Source: an uncultured Bacillota bacterium
GTDB lineage: Bacteria; Bacillota; JAAYKD01
Length of the DNA stretch: 5,771 bases
Assembly (NCBI GenBank): GCA_937897315.1
Contig: CALCNS010000206.1
Span: 1-5,771, forward strand
Direction of reading: 5' to 3'
Shown here: positions 1-5,562 of the stretch, in pieces
Layout of the letters: each line of letters begins with the position of its first letter
Position numbering within the stretch: position 1 is the first letter of the stretch
Notes under the pieces: generated by a model
The model's input: only the letters and a program-made list of their open reading frames with translations
The model's database searches: none
What the model was told of the DNA's origin: nothing
Made by a program: the position numbers and the translations under genes

Positions 1-703
1 AAACGGGTTAGAACAGGCATTGCAACAACTCCAAGATCCGAATCTATATAACAAGGCTCGTCTTGAACTTCAACAATTTTCCATCAAGGATCCGATTTCC
101 TATACCTCAACTCTGGGAAGAGGGATTCTATGGTGCCTAAACAGTCAGGGTTTGGAGGGTCTGGACTTTAATGAAGTCATGGAGTTGTGGAATGTAGATT
201 ATGCAGACTTGATTCTAAAGTTGGTCACTGAGAATCAGGGGCAAGTGAAAACGGCTGGTATCATGGGCGATGAGGATATCGCAAGAATCTTAAAGCACCC
301 TATATCTATGGTGGGAACCGACAGTTTTGTTGTGGACGATAAGCAGATTGATCTCTTGGCGGCACATCCCAGAAATTACGAAACCTATCCTTATACCATA
401 GCCCGTTATGTTAGAGACGAGAAACTCATTGATTTGCCAACTTGCATTCGAAAAATGACGGGTATGGTAGCCGATCGGTTGAATCTCACGGATCGTGGAT
501 ACATTAAAGAGGGAATTTGGGCAGACATTGTTATTTTTGATTTTGACACCATTGGTGCGAATTGCACGGTCACAGAACCCACGGAGTACCCCAATGGGAT
601 TCTACACGTTTTGGTCAATGGTCAGTTAACTTGGGAAGATGGCACCTATCATGATGTTCGGGCGGGAATGGCAATACGCAACCCGAAAAGATTTGCTAAG
701 TAA
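1..703 (+). CDS. D-aminoacylase / N-acyl-D-amino-acid deacylase, C-terminal part (5' truncated by window)
   Basis: Metal-dependent amidohydrolase that removes the acyl group from N-acyl-D-amino acids. The reading frame is open to the left edge (first full codon at base 2, AAC) and ends at TAA 701-703, so the true start lies outside the window; the TTG at 20 is not a start. About 233 residues are visible, roughly the last 45% of a family member of about 500-530 residues. Numbering from the TTG at 20: the segment HPISMVGTDS (93-102) carries Asp101, which aligns with the conserved catalytic aspartate of the family (usual context SDG). It is followed by HPRNYETYP and the block CIRKMTGMVADRLNLTDRG (142-160), then the terminal beta-sandwich strand ADIVIFD (168-174) and YPNGI...VLVNG (190-201), all hallmark positions. 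The N-terminal metal-binding His residues are outside the window. No signal peptide can be judged. Family assignment is firm; the exact substrate (D-Glu, D-Asp or broad) cannot be told. Confidence 0.9.
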   Translation, partial: NGLEQALQQLQDPNLYNKARLELQQFSIKDPISYTSTLGRGILWCLNSQGLEGLDFNEVMELWNVDYADLILKLVTENQGQVKTAGIMGDEDIARILKHPISMVGTDSFVVDDKQIDLLAAHPRNYETYPYTIARYVRDEKLIDLPTCIRKMTGMVADRLNLTDRGYIKEGIWADIVIFDFDTIGANCTVTEPTEYPNGILHVLVNGQLTWEDGTYHDVRAGMAIRNPKRFAK

Positions 704-710
704 ATAACGA

Positions 711-750
711 AAAGGGAAGTCTACAAAACAAGACTTCCTTTTTGTTTTTT
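711..750 (+). terminator. Rho-independent terminator of the D-aminoacylase gene
   Basis: A perfect 8-bp stem, GGAAGTCT (715-722) with AGACTTCC (731-738), around the 8-nt loop ACAAAACA. It can be extended outward by one G-T and several A-T pairs, and is followed by TTTTTGTTTTTT (739-750). It begins 8 nt after the stop codon and separates this gene from the acyltransferase unit. Because the 5' arm is preceded by A residues it may work weakly in the reverse direction too. Confidence 0.9.
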
Positions 751-817
751 GCTCTTTTGAAAAAGCAAAGGGTTTTTAATGAATCAGCTCGAAATCAACA
801 TAACACTTGCCACAAAC

Positions 818-822
818 AGGAG
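818..822 (+). promoter_or_regulatory. Ribosome binding site of the MBOAT gene
   Basis: AGGAG lies 9 nt before the ATG at 832 and supports that start. I found no convincing sigma-70 type promoter between the terminator and this site (751-817); TTGAAA at 757-762 has no good -10 partner at 16-18 nt. Confidence 0.75.
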
Positions 823-831
823 CTGTGATTC

Positions 832-2289
832 ATGTTATTTTCAAGTTTGGTTTTTCTGACCTTATTCTTGCCACTCACCATGTTGATCTACTATTTCTTA
901 AAGCCATGGCGTCAGGCACAAAATATCTTTATTTTTTTGGTAAGTCTCTTTTTTTATGCCTGGGGAGAACCCGTTTTTGTTTTGATCCTCGTTTTTTCCA
1001 TCTTTCTGAATTGGGGGTTTGGGTTACTCTTAGTTAATTCGACCGGAAAGAGGACGCAGCGACGGATTGTTTTAATACTATCTTTGGTACTGAATTTAGG
1101 AATCATGTATTATTTTAAGTATCATATGTTTACACTAAGCATTTTCAAAACATGGTTTCCTCATTTGGTGATTCCTTTCATTCGCTTACCAATCGGCATA
1201 TCCTTTTTCACCTTTCAGGCATTGTCTTATGTATTGGATATTTACTTGGGTAAAGTTCAGGCCAACAGGAATCCTTTCCAAGTTGGTTTGTACATAGCCT
1301 TGTTTCCACAATTGATTGCTGGTCCTATATTGAGGTACGAAACAATAGCTGAACAAATAAACTTCAGAAAAGAAAATGTTGCTGATTTTTCGCATGGCTT
1401 GGTTCGGTTCATCATCGGCTTAGGAAAAAAGGTACTTCTCGCAAACCAATTCGCTCTGATTTCGGAAGAATCTGTTCGCAGAGTCAGTTATGGAGCAGTT
1501 ACGCCTTCTGGTGCATGGGTTGGTATCGTAGCTTATGCGTTTCAAATACTGTTTGACTTTGCCGGATATTCGGACATGGCAATCGGGTTAGGAAAAATGA
1601 TGGGGTTTCACTTTCCTGAAAACTTTGACCATCCCTACATATCTGTGTCTGTTTCTGAGTTTTGGAGAAGATGGCACATTTCGCTGGGGACTTGGTTCCG
1701 TGAGTATGTATACTTTCCATTGGGAGGTAGTAGGGTTTCTAATAAAGGAAGGGTTACTTTTAACCTTTTTGTAGTATGGGCACTAACCGGCATTTGGCAT
1801 GGCGCAAATTGGACCTTTATTGTTTGGGGAATCTTTTACTTTCTTTTAATCGCCATAGAAAAAGCCATTGACTATGAGAAACTTCTAACATCAAAAGGTT
1901 TTTCAGGCTGGCTTATGAGAAGATTGGGACATTTCTATACAATGACAGCTGTTTTGATAGGATGGGTACTTTTTCGAGCAGCCAATTTGCGTGACGCTTG
2001 GGGCTATCTAGGAGTGATGTTTCAGCAATCACTCTTTCAAGGGCTTCAACCGGATGCGCGGATGATTCTTGGAGAGAATAAAGTTTTCTTCATCGCAGCC
2101 TTTTTGGCGTGCTTCCCTTGGATCGAATGGTTCTCTTCTTATGTACCAAAGACTCCCCATTGGCTCATTTTCATCTTCAATCTAGCGAAGGGCATCGTTT
2201 TATCCATTGGGGTTCTCTTCATTCTTATTATCTCAATGACCTATTTGATCAAAGGATCCTACAATCCATTTATCTATTTTAATTTCTAA
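832..2289 (+). CDS. MBOAT family membrane-bound O-acyltransferase (AlgI/DltB class)
   Basis: Polytopic membrane protein of 485 residues, the usual AlgI length. By family knowledge it moves an acyl (commonly acetyl) group across the membrane for O-acylation of an extracellular polymer. Clear AlgI blocks are seen: PIGISFFTFQALSYVLDIY (120-138), LFPQLIAGPILRY (157-169), FDFAGYSDMAIGLGKMMGF (241-259), the signature EFWRRWHISLGTWFREYVYF (276-295) followed by PLGGSR, and LTGIWHGANWTFIVWG (318-333). His323 in GIWHGANW matches the essential catalytic histidine of the MBOAT family; His282 in RRWHISL is the second conserved one. About ten hydrophobic segments run through the protein, starting at residue 3, and the C-terminus SYNPFIYFNF is typical of the group. 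Start chosen from the AGGAG site. It is followed after 14 nt by a DHHW gene, its usual partner. Alginate is unlikely as substrate because no alginate genes are near; the donor and the polymer are unknown. Confidence 0.95.
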   Translation: MLFSSLVFLTLFLPLTMLIYYFLKPWRQAQNIFIFLVSLFFYAWGEPVFVLILVFSIFLNWGFGLLLVNSTGKRTQRRIVLILSLVLNLGIMYYFKYHMFTLSIFKTWFPHLVIPFIRLPIGISFFTFQALSYVLDIYLGKVQANRNPFQVGLYIALFPQLIAGPILRYETIAEQINFRKENVADFSHGLVRFIIGLGKKVLLANQFALISEESVRRVSYGAVTPSGAWVGIVAYAFQILFDFAGYSDMAIGLGKMMGFHFPENFDHPYISVSVSEFWRRWHISLGTWFREYVYFPLGGSRVSNKGRVTFNLFVVWALTGIWHGANWTFIVWGIFYFLLIAIEKAIDYEKLLTSKGFSGWLMRRLGHFYTMTAVLIGWVLFRAANLRDAWGYLGVMFQQSLFQGLQPDARMILGENKVFFIAAFLACFPWIEWFSSYVPKTPHWLIFIFNLAKGIVLSIGVLFILIISMTYLIKGSYNPFIYFNF

Positions 2290-2291
2290 TT

Positions 2292-2297
2292 AGGAGG
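2292..2297 (+). promoter_or_regulatory. Ribosome binding site of the DHHW gene
   Basis: AGGAGG, a full Shine-Dalgarno consensus, 6 nt before the ATG at 2304 and directly after the MBOAT stop (2287-2289). It fixes the start and indicates co-transcription with the acyltransferase. Confidence 0.85.
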
Positions 2298-2303
2298 AAG
2301 CGA

Positions 2304-3509
2304 ATGAAGTGGGATATGCAAACAGCGCTTTGGGAAAGGGTTGCAACCGGCGTCGCGTTGTTATTCTTGTTGCTTTTTAGTTATCATACACTGGACGCCT
2401 CGCAAGCATGGAAGGATTTCTTTGAAACTTCCATGTTGCCATTCATGGAAGAGCCACAAATCGATGAAAGTACGCTAAGCTCTTTGACATCGCAATTTGA
2501 GGGTGCCATTCAGGAAGCGATTCCTATGAAGTTATCGTGGATTGAATTCCATGGGGTATTACAAGATGTACAACAAAAAAAAGTCATCCCGGACTTGAAC
2601 TATGGGTCTCTTTATAAAACTTCTGATGGGCAGATTAGTTTTGGTTCACCACGTCTAGAAGTGGAAGAAGACGCCCATACACTCAGCGAAGTTAGTCAAC
2701 AATTAGAGTCATTGAGTATTCCATTCTTATATGTACAAGCACCCTATAAACTAGCTCCTGATCAAAACCAACTACCTTATCAAATAAAGGAATATGGAAA
2801 TGACAATGCCGATCGCTTATTAACAGCTTTGCAAGAGGAGCAGGTCCCCATATATGATATGCGAGAAGGGTATTTTCATGCAGGGATGTCGCAATCGGAA
2901 TTGTTTTTCAATACCGATCACCATTGGACGATTCCGGGTGCACTCATGGCTACAAGGCTGCTAGCTCAAGAAATCAACCAGTACCTAGATTCCGACATCG
3001 ACAGCACTTTGTTCACGGAGGAGTCTTTTCAATTTGAGGTATTTGAAGACTTTTTCTTGGGATCCTTGGGTAAGAGGGTAGGGGTGTCCTATAGCGGATT
3101 AGATGACTTTACAGTGGTCACCCCCAAGTTTGACACTGAGTTTACCGTGTCGATTTTCAATTATGGAGCGTGGAGCACAAAAGAAGGTTCATTTTCTGAT
3201 GCTATTTTGGTTTCGGATTTCCTAGATCCTAATCTTCCGGTAGAAACGAATCGATATGCTGCTTATAATGGTGATCACGAAATTATTCGAATTCAGAATC
3301 ATGAGGTCAAAGGCAAGAAGATACTCATGATCAAGGATTCCTATGGGCTACCGATCTATTCTTTTTTGGCCTGTGGTGTAGAAGAAGTGACAGCACTGGA
3401 TTTACGATTATATCGCCAATCTGTTATCGATTTTGCCAAAGAATATCAACCTGACATTGTCCTCTATTTATTTAATGCGGATGCAGTCGGCCGAGGAAGT
3501 TTTAAATAA
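2304..3509 (+). CDS. DHHW family protein, AlgX/AlgJ-like SGNH-fold partner of the MBOAT acyltransferase
   Basis: 401-residue extracytoplasmic protein with a single N-terminal signal anchor (hydrophobic stretch about residues 13-27, short charged N-terminus before it, no Cys lipobox). The name-giving motif is in FFNTDHHWTIPGA (201-213). The late block KKILMIKDSYGLPIYSFLA (338-356) carries the Ser-bearing element, and DLRLY (366-370) and YQPDIVLYLF (381-390) follow as in the family. By analogy with AlgX/AlgJ (Asp-x-His plus Ser) the triad would be Asp205, His207 and Ser346; this is inference from motif spacing. Residues 136-153, SLSIPFLYVQAPYKLAPD, also match a usual strand of the fold. The likely role is to take the acyl group exported by the upstream MBOAT and place it on a cell-surface or secreted glycopolymer outside the membrane. 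No polysaccharide synthase gene is adjacent, so the target cannot be named. Confidence 0.9.
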   Translation: MKWDMQTALWERVATGVALLFLLLFSYHTLDASQAWKDFFETSMLPFMEEPQIDESTLSSLTSQFEGAIQEAIPMKLSWIEFHGVLQDVQQKKVIPDLNYGSLYKTSDGQISFGSPRLEVEEDAHTLSEVSQQLESLSIPFLYVQAPYKLAPDQNQLPYQIKEYGNDNADRLLTALQEEQVPIYDMREGYFHAGMSQSELFFNTDHHWTIPGALMATRLLAQEINQYLDSDIDSTLFTEESFQFEVFEDFFLGSLGKRVGVSYSGLDDFTVVTPKFDTEFTVSIFNYGAWSTKEGSFSDAILVSDFLDPNLPVETNRYAAYNGDHEIIRIQNHEVKGKKILMIKDSYGLPIYSFLACGVEEVTALDLRLYRQSVIDFAKEYQPDIVLYLFNADAVGRGSFK

Positions 3510-3520
3510 GCTTTCAATTC

Positions 3521-3555
3521 TCCTTCACTTTTTCGTATAGGAAAATGAAGGATTT
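3521..3555 (+). terminator. Imperfect hairpin after the DHHW gene, possible terminator
   Basis: Arms TCCTTCA (3521-3527) and TGAAGGA (3546-3552) pair over 7 bp. After a 2-nt bulge (CT, 3528-3529), TTTTC (3530-3534) pairs with GAAAA (3541-3545) around the loop GTATAG. It starts 11 nt past the stop codon. Only a short T run (ATTTC) follows, so termination would be weak; the position is the main argument. Confidence 0.5.
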
Positions 3556-3612
3556 CACGTATTGGCATAGAATTATTATTTAAAAGAATCGGAATAAGCA
3601 AGTGGCACTGCG

Positions 3613-3624
3613 TGTCAATTGACA
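3613..3624. promoter_or_regulatory. Perfect 12-bp palindrome overlapping a TTGACA box, upstream of rubredoxin
   Basis: TGTCAATTGACA is identical to its own reverse complement. Its right half is a consensus -35 hexamer (TTGACA, 3619-3624). The best -10 candidate, TGTGAA at 3643-3648 with an 18-nt spacer, matches TATAAT at only 3 of 6 positions. A dimeric repressor or activator site at a weak promoter is a reasonable guess; the binding protein is unknown. Confidence 0.4.
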
Positions 3625-3656
3625 TTTTGTCGATTTCTTCAGTGTGAAACAAAAAA

Positions 3657-3662
3657 AGGAGG
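3657..3662 (+). promoter_or_regulatory. Ribosome binding site of the rubredoxin gene
   Basis: AGGAGG sits 7 nt before the ATG at 3670. It decides the start against the 17-codon longer open frame beginning at 3619. Confidence 0.9.
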
Positions 3663-3669
3663 TTTTCTT

Positions 3670-3834
3670 ATGAAAAAATACATTTGCATTCCTTGTGGCT
3701 ATGTTTATGATCCGGCTTTAGGGGACCCCGATTCGGGGATTGAACCAGGGACACCCTTTGAAAATTTACCTGAAGATTGGTTTTGCCCTATCTGCGGTGT
3801 AGGGAAATTGGAGTTTGAACCCAAACCGGATTAG
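3670..3834 (+). CDS. Rubredoxin
   Basis: Small cytoplasmic one-electron carrier with a single iron held by four cysteines. The 54-residue product has the two knuckles CIPCG (6-10) and CPICG (39-43), so the ligands are Cys6, Cys9, Cys39 and Cys42. The typical aromatic and turn residues are present too: Tyr4, Tyr11, Tyr13, the [12 protein letters not shown] loop (19-30), and LPEDWFCP with Trp37. Length and spacing equal those of classical clostridial rubredoxins. In anaerobes such proteins pass electrons to oxygen or peroxide reductases, rubrerythrin and similar partners, but none of these is adjacent, so the partner is unknown. The gene stands alone, with a terminator-like hairpin about 70 nt after its stop. 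Confidence 0.97.
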   Translation: MKKYICIPCGYVYDPALGDPDSGIEPGTPFENLPEDWFCPICGVGKLEFEPKPD

Positions 3835-3835
3835 T

Positions 3836-3864
3836 TTGACGTTGAATCGTTAGCATACTGTAAT
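3836..3864 (+). promoter_or_regulatory. Candidate promoter P1 upstream of the exporter operon
   Basis: TTGACG (3836-3841, 5 of 6 to consensus), a 17-nt spacer, then TGTAAT (3859-3864, 5 of 6). The spacing is ideal for the housekeeping sigma factor. Transcription would begin near 3871 and then run into the hairpin at 3904-3934 before reaching the first permease. It starts 2 nt after the rubredoxin stop codon. Confidence 0.55.
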
Positions 3865-3873
3865 ATTGTATGC
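3853..3873. promoter_or_regulatory. Inverted repeat GCATAC-N9-GTATGC covering the P1 -10 box
   Basis: Perfect 6-bp arms at 3853-3858 and 3868-3873 lie symmetrically around a 9-nt AT-rich centre that contains the -10 hexamer and leads to the predicted start site. This is the classic place for a repressor operator. No T run follows it, so it is not a terminator. The cognate regulator is not in the window. Confidence 0.45.
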
Positions 3874-3874
3874 A

Positions 3875-3903
3875 TTGACTTTCGCAGTGAGCTTCAGTAA
3901 ACT
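3875..3903 (+). promoter_or_regulatory. Candidate promoter P2, running into the terminator hairpin
   Basis: TTGACT (3875-3880, 5 of 6), a 17-nt spacer, TAAACT (3898-3903, 4 of 6). The predicted start near 3910 falls inside the 5' arm of the hairpin at 3904-3934, so a transcript from here would lack much of that arm. Weaker than P1 and not certain. Confidence 0.4.
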
Positions 3904-3934
3904 AACCATTGGCAGTACTTGCCAATGGTTTTTT
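3904..3934 (+). terminator. Strong Rho-independent terminator between rubredoxin and the ABC exporter
   Basis: An 11-bp perfect stem, AACCATTGGCA (3904-3914) with TGCCAATGGTT (3920-3930), a 5-nt loop GTACT, and a run of six T (3929-3934). It ends the rubredoxin transcript. For a transcript from P1 it would act as an attenuator in the exporter leader. Confidence 0.9.
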
Positions 3935-3940
3935 ATGTCG

Positions 3941-3945
3941 GGAGG
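3941..3945 (+). promoter_or_regulatory. Ribosome binding site that points to an ATT start
   Basis: GGAGG (inside GGAGGGG, 3941-3947) lies 8 nt before ATT at 3954, an ideal distance. It lies 20 nt before the first in-frame ATG at 3966, which is too far for normal initiation. No other ATG, GTG or TTG is in frame between this site and 3966. Confidence 0.7.
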
Positions 3946-3953
3946 GGATTCAT

Positions 3954-4721
3954 ATTAGAAAGTTCATGAAAATCATGCAAATGTCTTACATGGGTCGAAC
4001 AAATGATGGATATTTATATATACTTCCAAGAATTCTTGTTAAACTCTTGTATTTACTGCCCATGTTAGTATTATGGAAAGTTCTCGCAAAGCAAGGGGCC
4101 AACTTGCCTTGGACACTTTCGCAACTACTCAGTTATACGTATGTGCAAACTTTGTTCGCTGATTTACTTGTTGTACAAACGGAAGCCTCTTCGTGGAACT
4201 ATGAAGGCAAGTTGGTTAGTTATTTTACCAGACCATATGGAGTGTTAAGACAATTGGTTGCTCAAACAATGGGCTCCTGGATACCAATGTTGCTTTTCTT
4301 TGCATTGCCTATGTACTTGTTATCACCTTTGATTGGTATAAATGTGATACCGAGTACGTTTTGGTTTTTCCCGAGCTTATTCCTTTGTGTAATGCTTGGA
4401 TTTGCTATTGACTTTATTTTTGTTTGTGTGACCATTCACTTACGTGGTATGGCATGGTTAGGGTATGTGATACGAATGTCGATTGCTGCTTTGTTTTCAG
4501 GATCGGTCATTCCTTTTTCCATTATGCCCATTTTCTTGATTCCATTCTTACAAATTCAACCTTTTGGAAGTCTAGCCGGAGCACCTTTAAGTTTCTTGGT
4601 AGGTCAAGCTGAACCTTTTCGAGTGATTGGTCTACAGGTGTTTTGGAATATGGTACTATGGCCAATTGCCATAGGGTGGTTTCGAAAATCGCAAGAAACG
4701 ATGGTGAGTTATGGTGGTTAA
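3954..4721 (+). CDS. ABC-2 type exporter permease 1 (COG4587-like)
   Basis: Integral membrane subunit of an ABC exporter, 255 residues from the ATT at 3954, or 251 from the ATG at 3966. The start is unusual: the Shine-Dalgarno fits ATT, giving (M)RKFMKIMQMSYMGR, while the open frame further upstream runs through the terminator hairpin and is discarded. About six hydrophobic segments follow a short amphipathic N-terminus. The block EGKLVSYFTRPYG (84-96) matches the conserved cytoplasmic G-x-(L/I)-x-x-x-L-x-R-P element of this permease family, and FSGSVIPFSIMPIF...QPFGSLAGAPLSFLVG (181-217) matches its conserved proline-rich stretch and small-residue PF segment. No ATP-binding motif is present. 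The stop overlaps the next permease by 11 nt, so the two are translationally coupled and probably form a heterodimer. The transported substrate is unknown. Family recognised from pattern, not search. Confidence 0.85.
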   Translation: MRKFMKIMQMSYMGRTNDGYLYILPRILVKLLYLLPMLVLWKVLAKQGANLPWTLSQLLSYTYVQTLFADLLVVQTEASSWNYEGKLVSYFTRPYGVLRQLVAQTMGSWIPMLLFFALPMYLLSPLIGINVIPSTFWFFPSLFLCVMLGFAIDFIFVCVTIHLRGMAWLGYVIRMSIAALFSGSVIPFSIMPIFLIPFLQIQPFGSLAGAPLSFLVGQAEPFRVIGLQVFWNMVLWPIAIGWFRKSQETMVSYGG

Positions 4722-5562
4722 GCGAAGTATTCGCCGATACTTTGAGCTAATGAAGCTGTATGCCCAAATGGATTTGGGTTGGTTGTTGCGAGATACATTA
4801 TTTGCGGTGCTAGCCTTATCTGCAGATGTGGTGGGTACCGTCTCGTCGATTAGCGGTCTATTCCTTTTATCATGGAGGTTGGGAGGGATTGGTGAGTGGC
4901 AGAGAGAGCATATTTTGTTTATGTTGGGCTTTGCCACCCTAGTTTCCGGATTGTTTCAACTGTTCTTTACCGGAAATAACACAGGGCATTTCAGCAGAAG
5001 AATTGGTAGAGGTCAGGTGGAACACATGTGGATTCAACCGTTATCCTTTCCCATGCAGTTGATGACAGAAGGATTCTTGCCCTTTACTGCAAGTGGTAAT
5101 GTCATTTCGGGAACACTCATTACAGTCATTGCGATACAACGCTTATCCATTGATGTGTCTTTTGCTTGGGCTCTACAATTCGTTGGGTTATTACTTCTAT
5201 CTTTAGTGACAGTTGTTGCCATTTCGTATTTAGTTTCAGCTTTGGCGTTCTACTCTCCGGTTCAAGCAGAAGAGATTTCTACCTATGTTCTCGATAGCTT
5301 GCGACACCTTAGAAATTTTCCCTTGAATGCGATGCCAAAATCATTGCAAGTCACTCTGTTGTCGGTGATCCCCGCAGGGATGATTGCTTGGTACCCCACT
5401 ACCCTGCTTTTGAATACGTCTCAACCCTCTTGGAGAATGAGTATACCACTGATTTATAGTGCTGTTTTAAGCATGCTAGCGCTGACAGCGATTCGGAAAG
5501 GATTACGATATTATGTTCAAACAGGAATCCATCGATATCTCGTGCACGGACATCGTCGTTAA
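4711..5562 (+). CDS. ABC-2 type exporter permease 2 (COG3694-like)
   Basis: Second membrane subunit, 283 residues, partner of the preceding permease. It begins with a basic stretch ([21 protein letters not shown]) and has about six hydrophobic segments, roughly at 27-55, 66-88, 124-142, 150-180, 212-236 and 243-262. The conserved cytoplasmic element is [19 protein letters not shown] (94-112), equivalent to the I-R-x-G-x-(L/V)-(D/E)-x-x-L-x-R-P motif of this family, here with Gln-Pro instead of the usual Arg-Pro. The end, [22 protein letters not shown], fits the W/K-x-G-L-x-x-Y-x-x-x-G tail of COG3694 proteins. The start ATG overlaps the upstream stop by 11 nt; a GGTGAG site at 4703-4708 is only 2 nt before it, so the GTG at 4714 (5 nt) is a fair alternative. 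Its 3' end overlaps the ATPase gene by 50 nt. Confidence 0.85.
   Translation: MVVKRSIRRYFELMKLYAQMDLGWLLRDTLFAVLALSADVVGTVSSISGLFLLSWRLGGIGEWQREHILFMLGFATLVSGLFQLFFTGNNTGHFSRRIGRGQVEHMWIQPLSFPMQLMTEGFLPFTASGNVISGTLITVIAIQRLSIDVSFAWALQFVGLLLLSLVTVVAISYLVSALAFYSPVQAEEISTYVLDSLRHLRNFPLNAMPKSLQVTLLSVIPAGMIAWYPTTLLLNTSQPSWRMSIPLIYSAVLSMLALTAIRKGLRYYVQTGIHRYLVHGHRR
5497..5502 (+). promoter_or_regulatory. Ribosome binding site of the ABC ATPase gene, inside permease 2
   Basis: AAAGGA lies 10 nt before the ATG at 5513 and supports that start over the GTG at 5564, which has no such site. Confidence 0.6.

Noticed and set aside
807..1037. Alternative + strand frame overlapping the MBOAT start
   Set aside because: A shadow of the MBOAT gene in another phase; no ribosome site or domain.
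832..3509. Alginate acetylation (algI/algJ) as gene names
   Set aside because: The family is shared, but no alginate genes are present and the host looks like a Firmicute, so the specific symbols are not justified.
3619..3669. 17-codon N-terminal extension of rubredoxin
   Set aside because: It would begin within the palindrome and -35 box and run through the AGGAGG site; the 54-residue form matches classical rubredoxin length.
3871..3934. Riboswitch or T-box in the exporter leader
   Set aside because: The leader before the terminator is only about 30 nt, with no conserved aptamer motif or visible alternative helix.
3909..3953. Upstream extension of permease 1 from TTG at 3909
   Set aside because: This part lies inside the terminator hairpin and the ribosome binding site, and has no Shine-Dalgarno of its own.
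4656..4937. Reverse-strand open frame of 93 codons across the permease junction
   Set aside because: Antisense to two well-supported membrane proteins; low-complexity composition and no recognisable domain.
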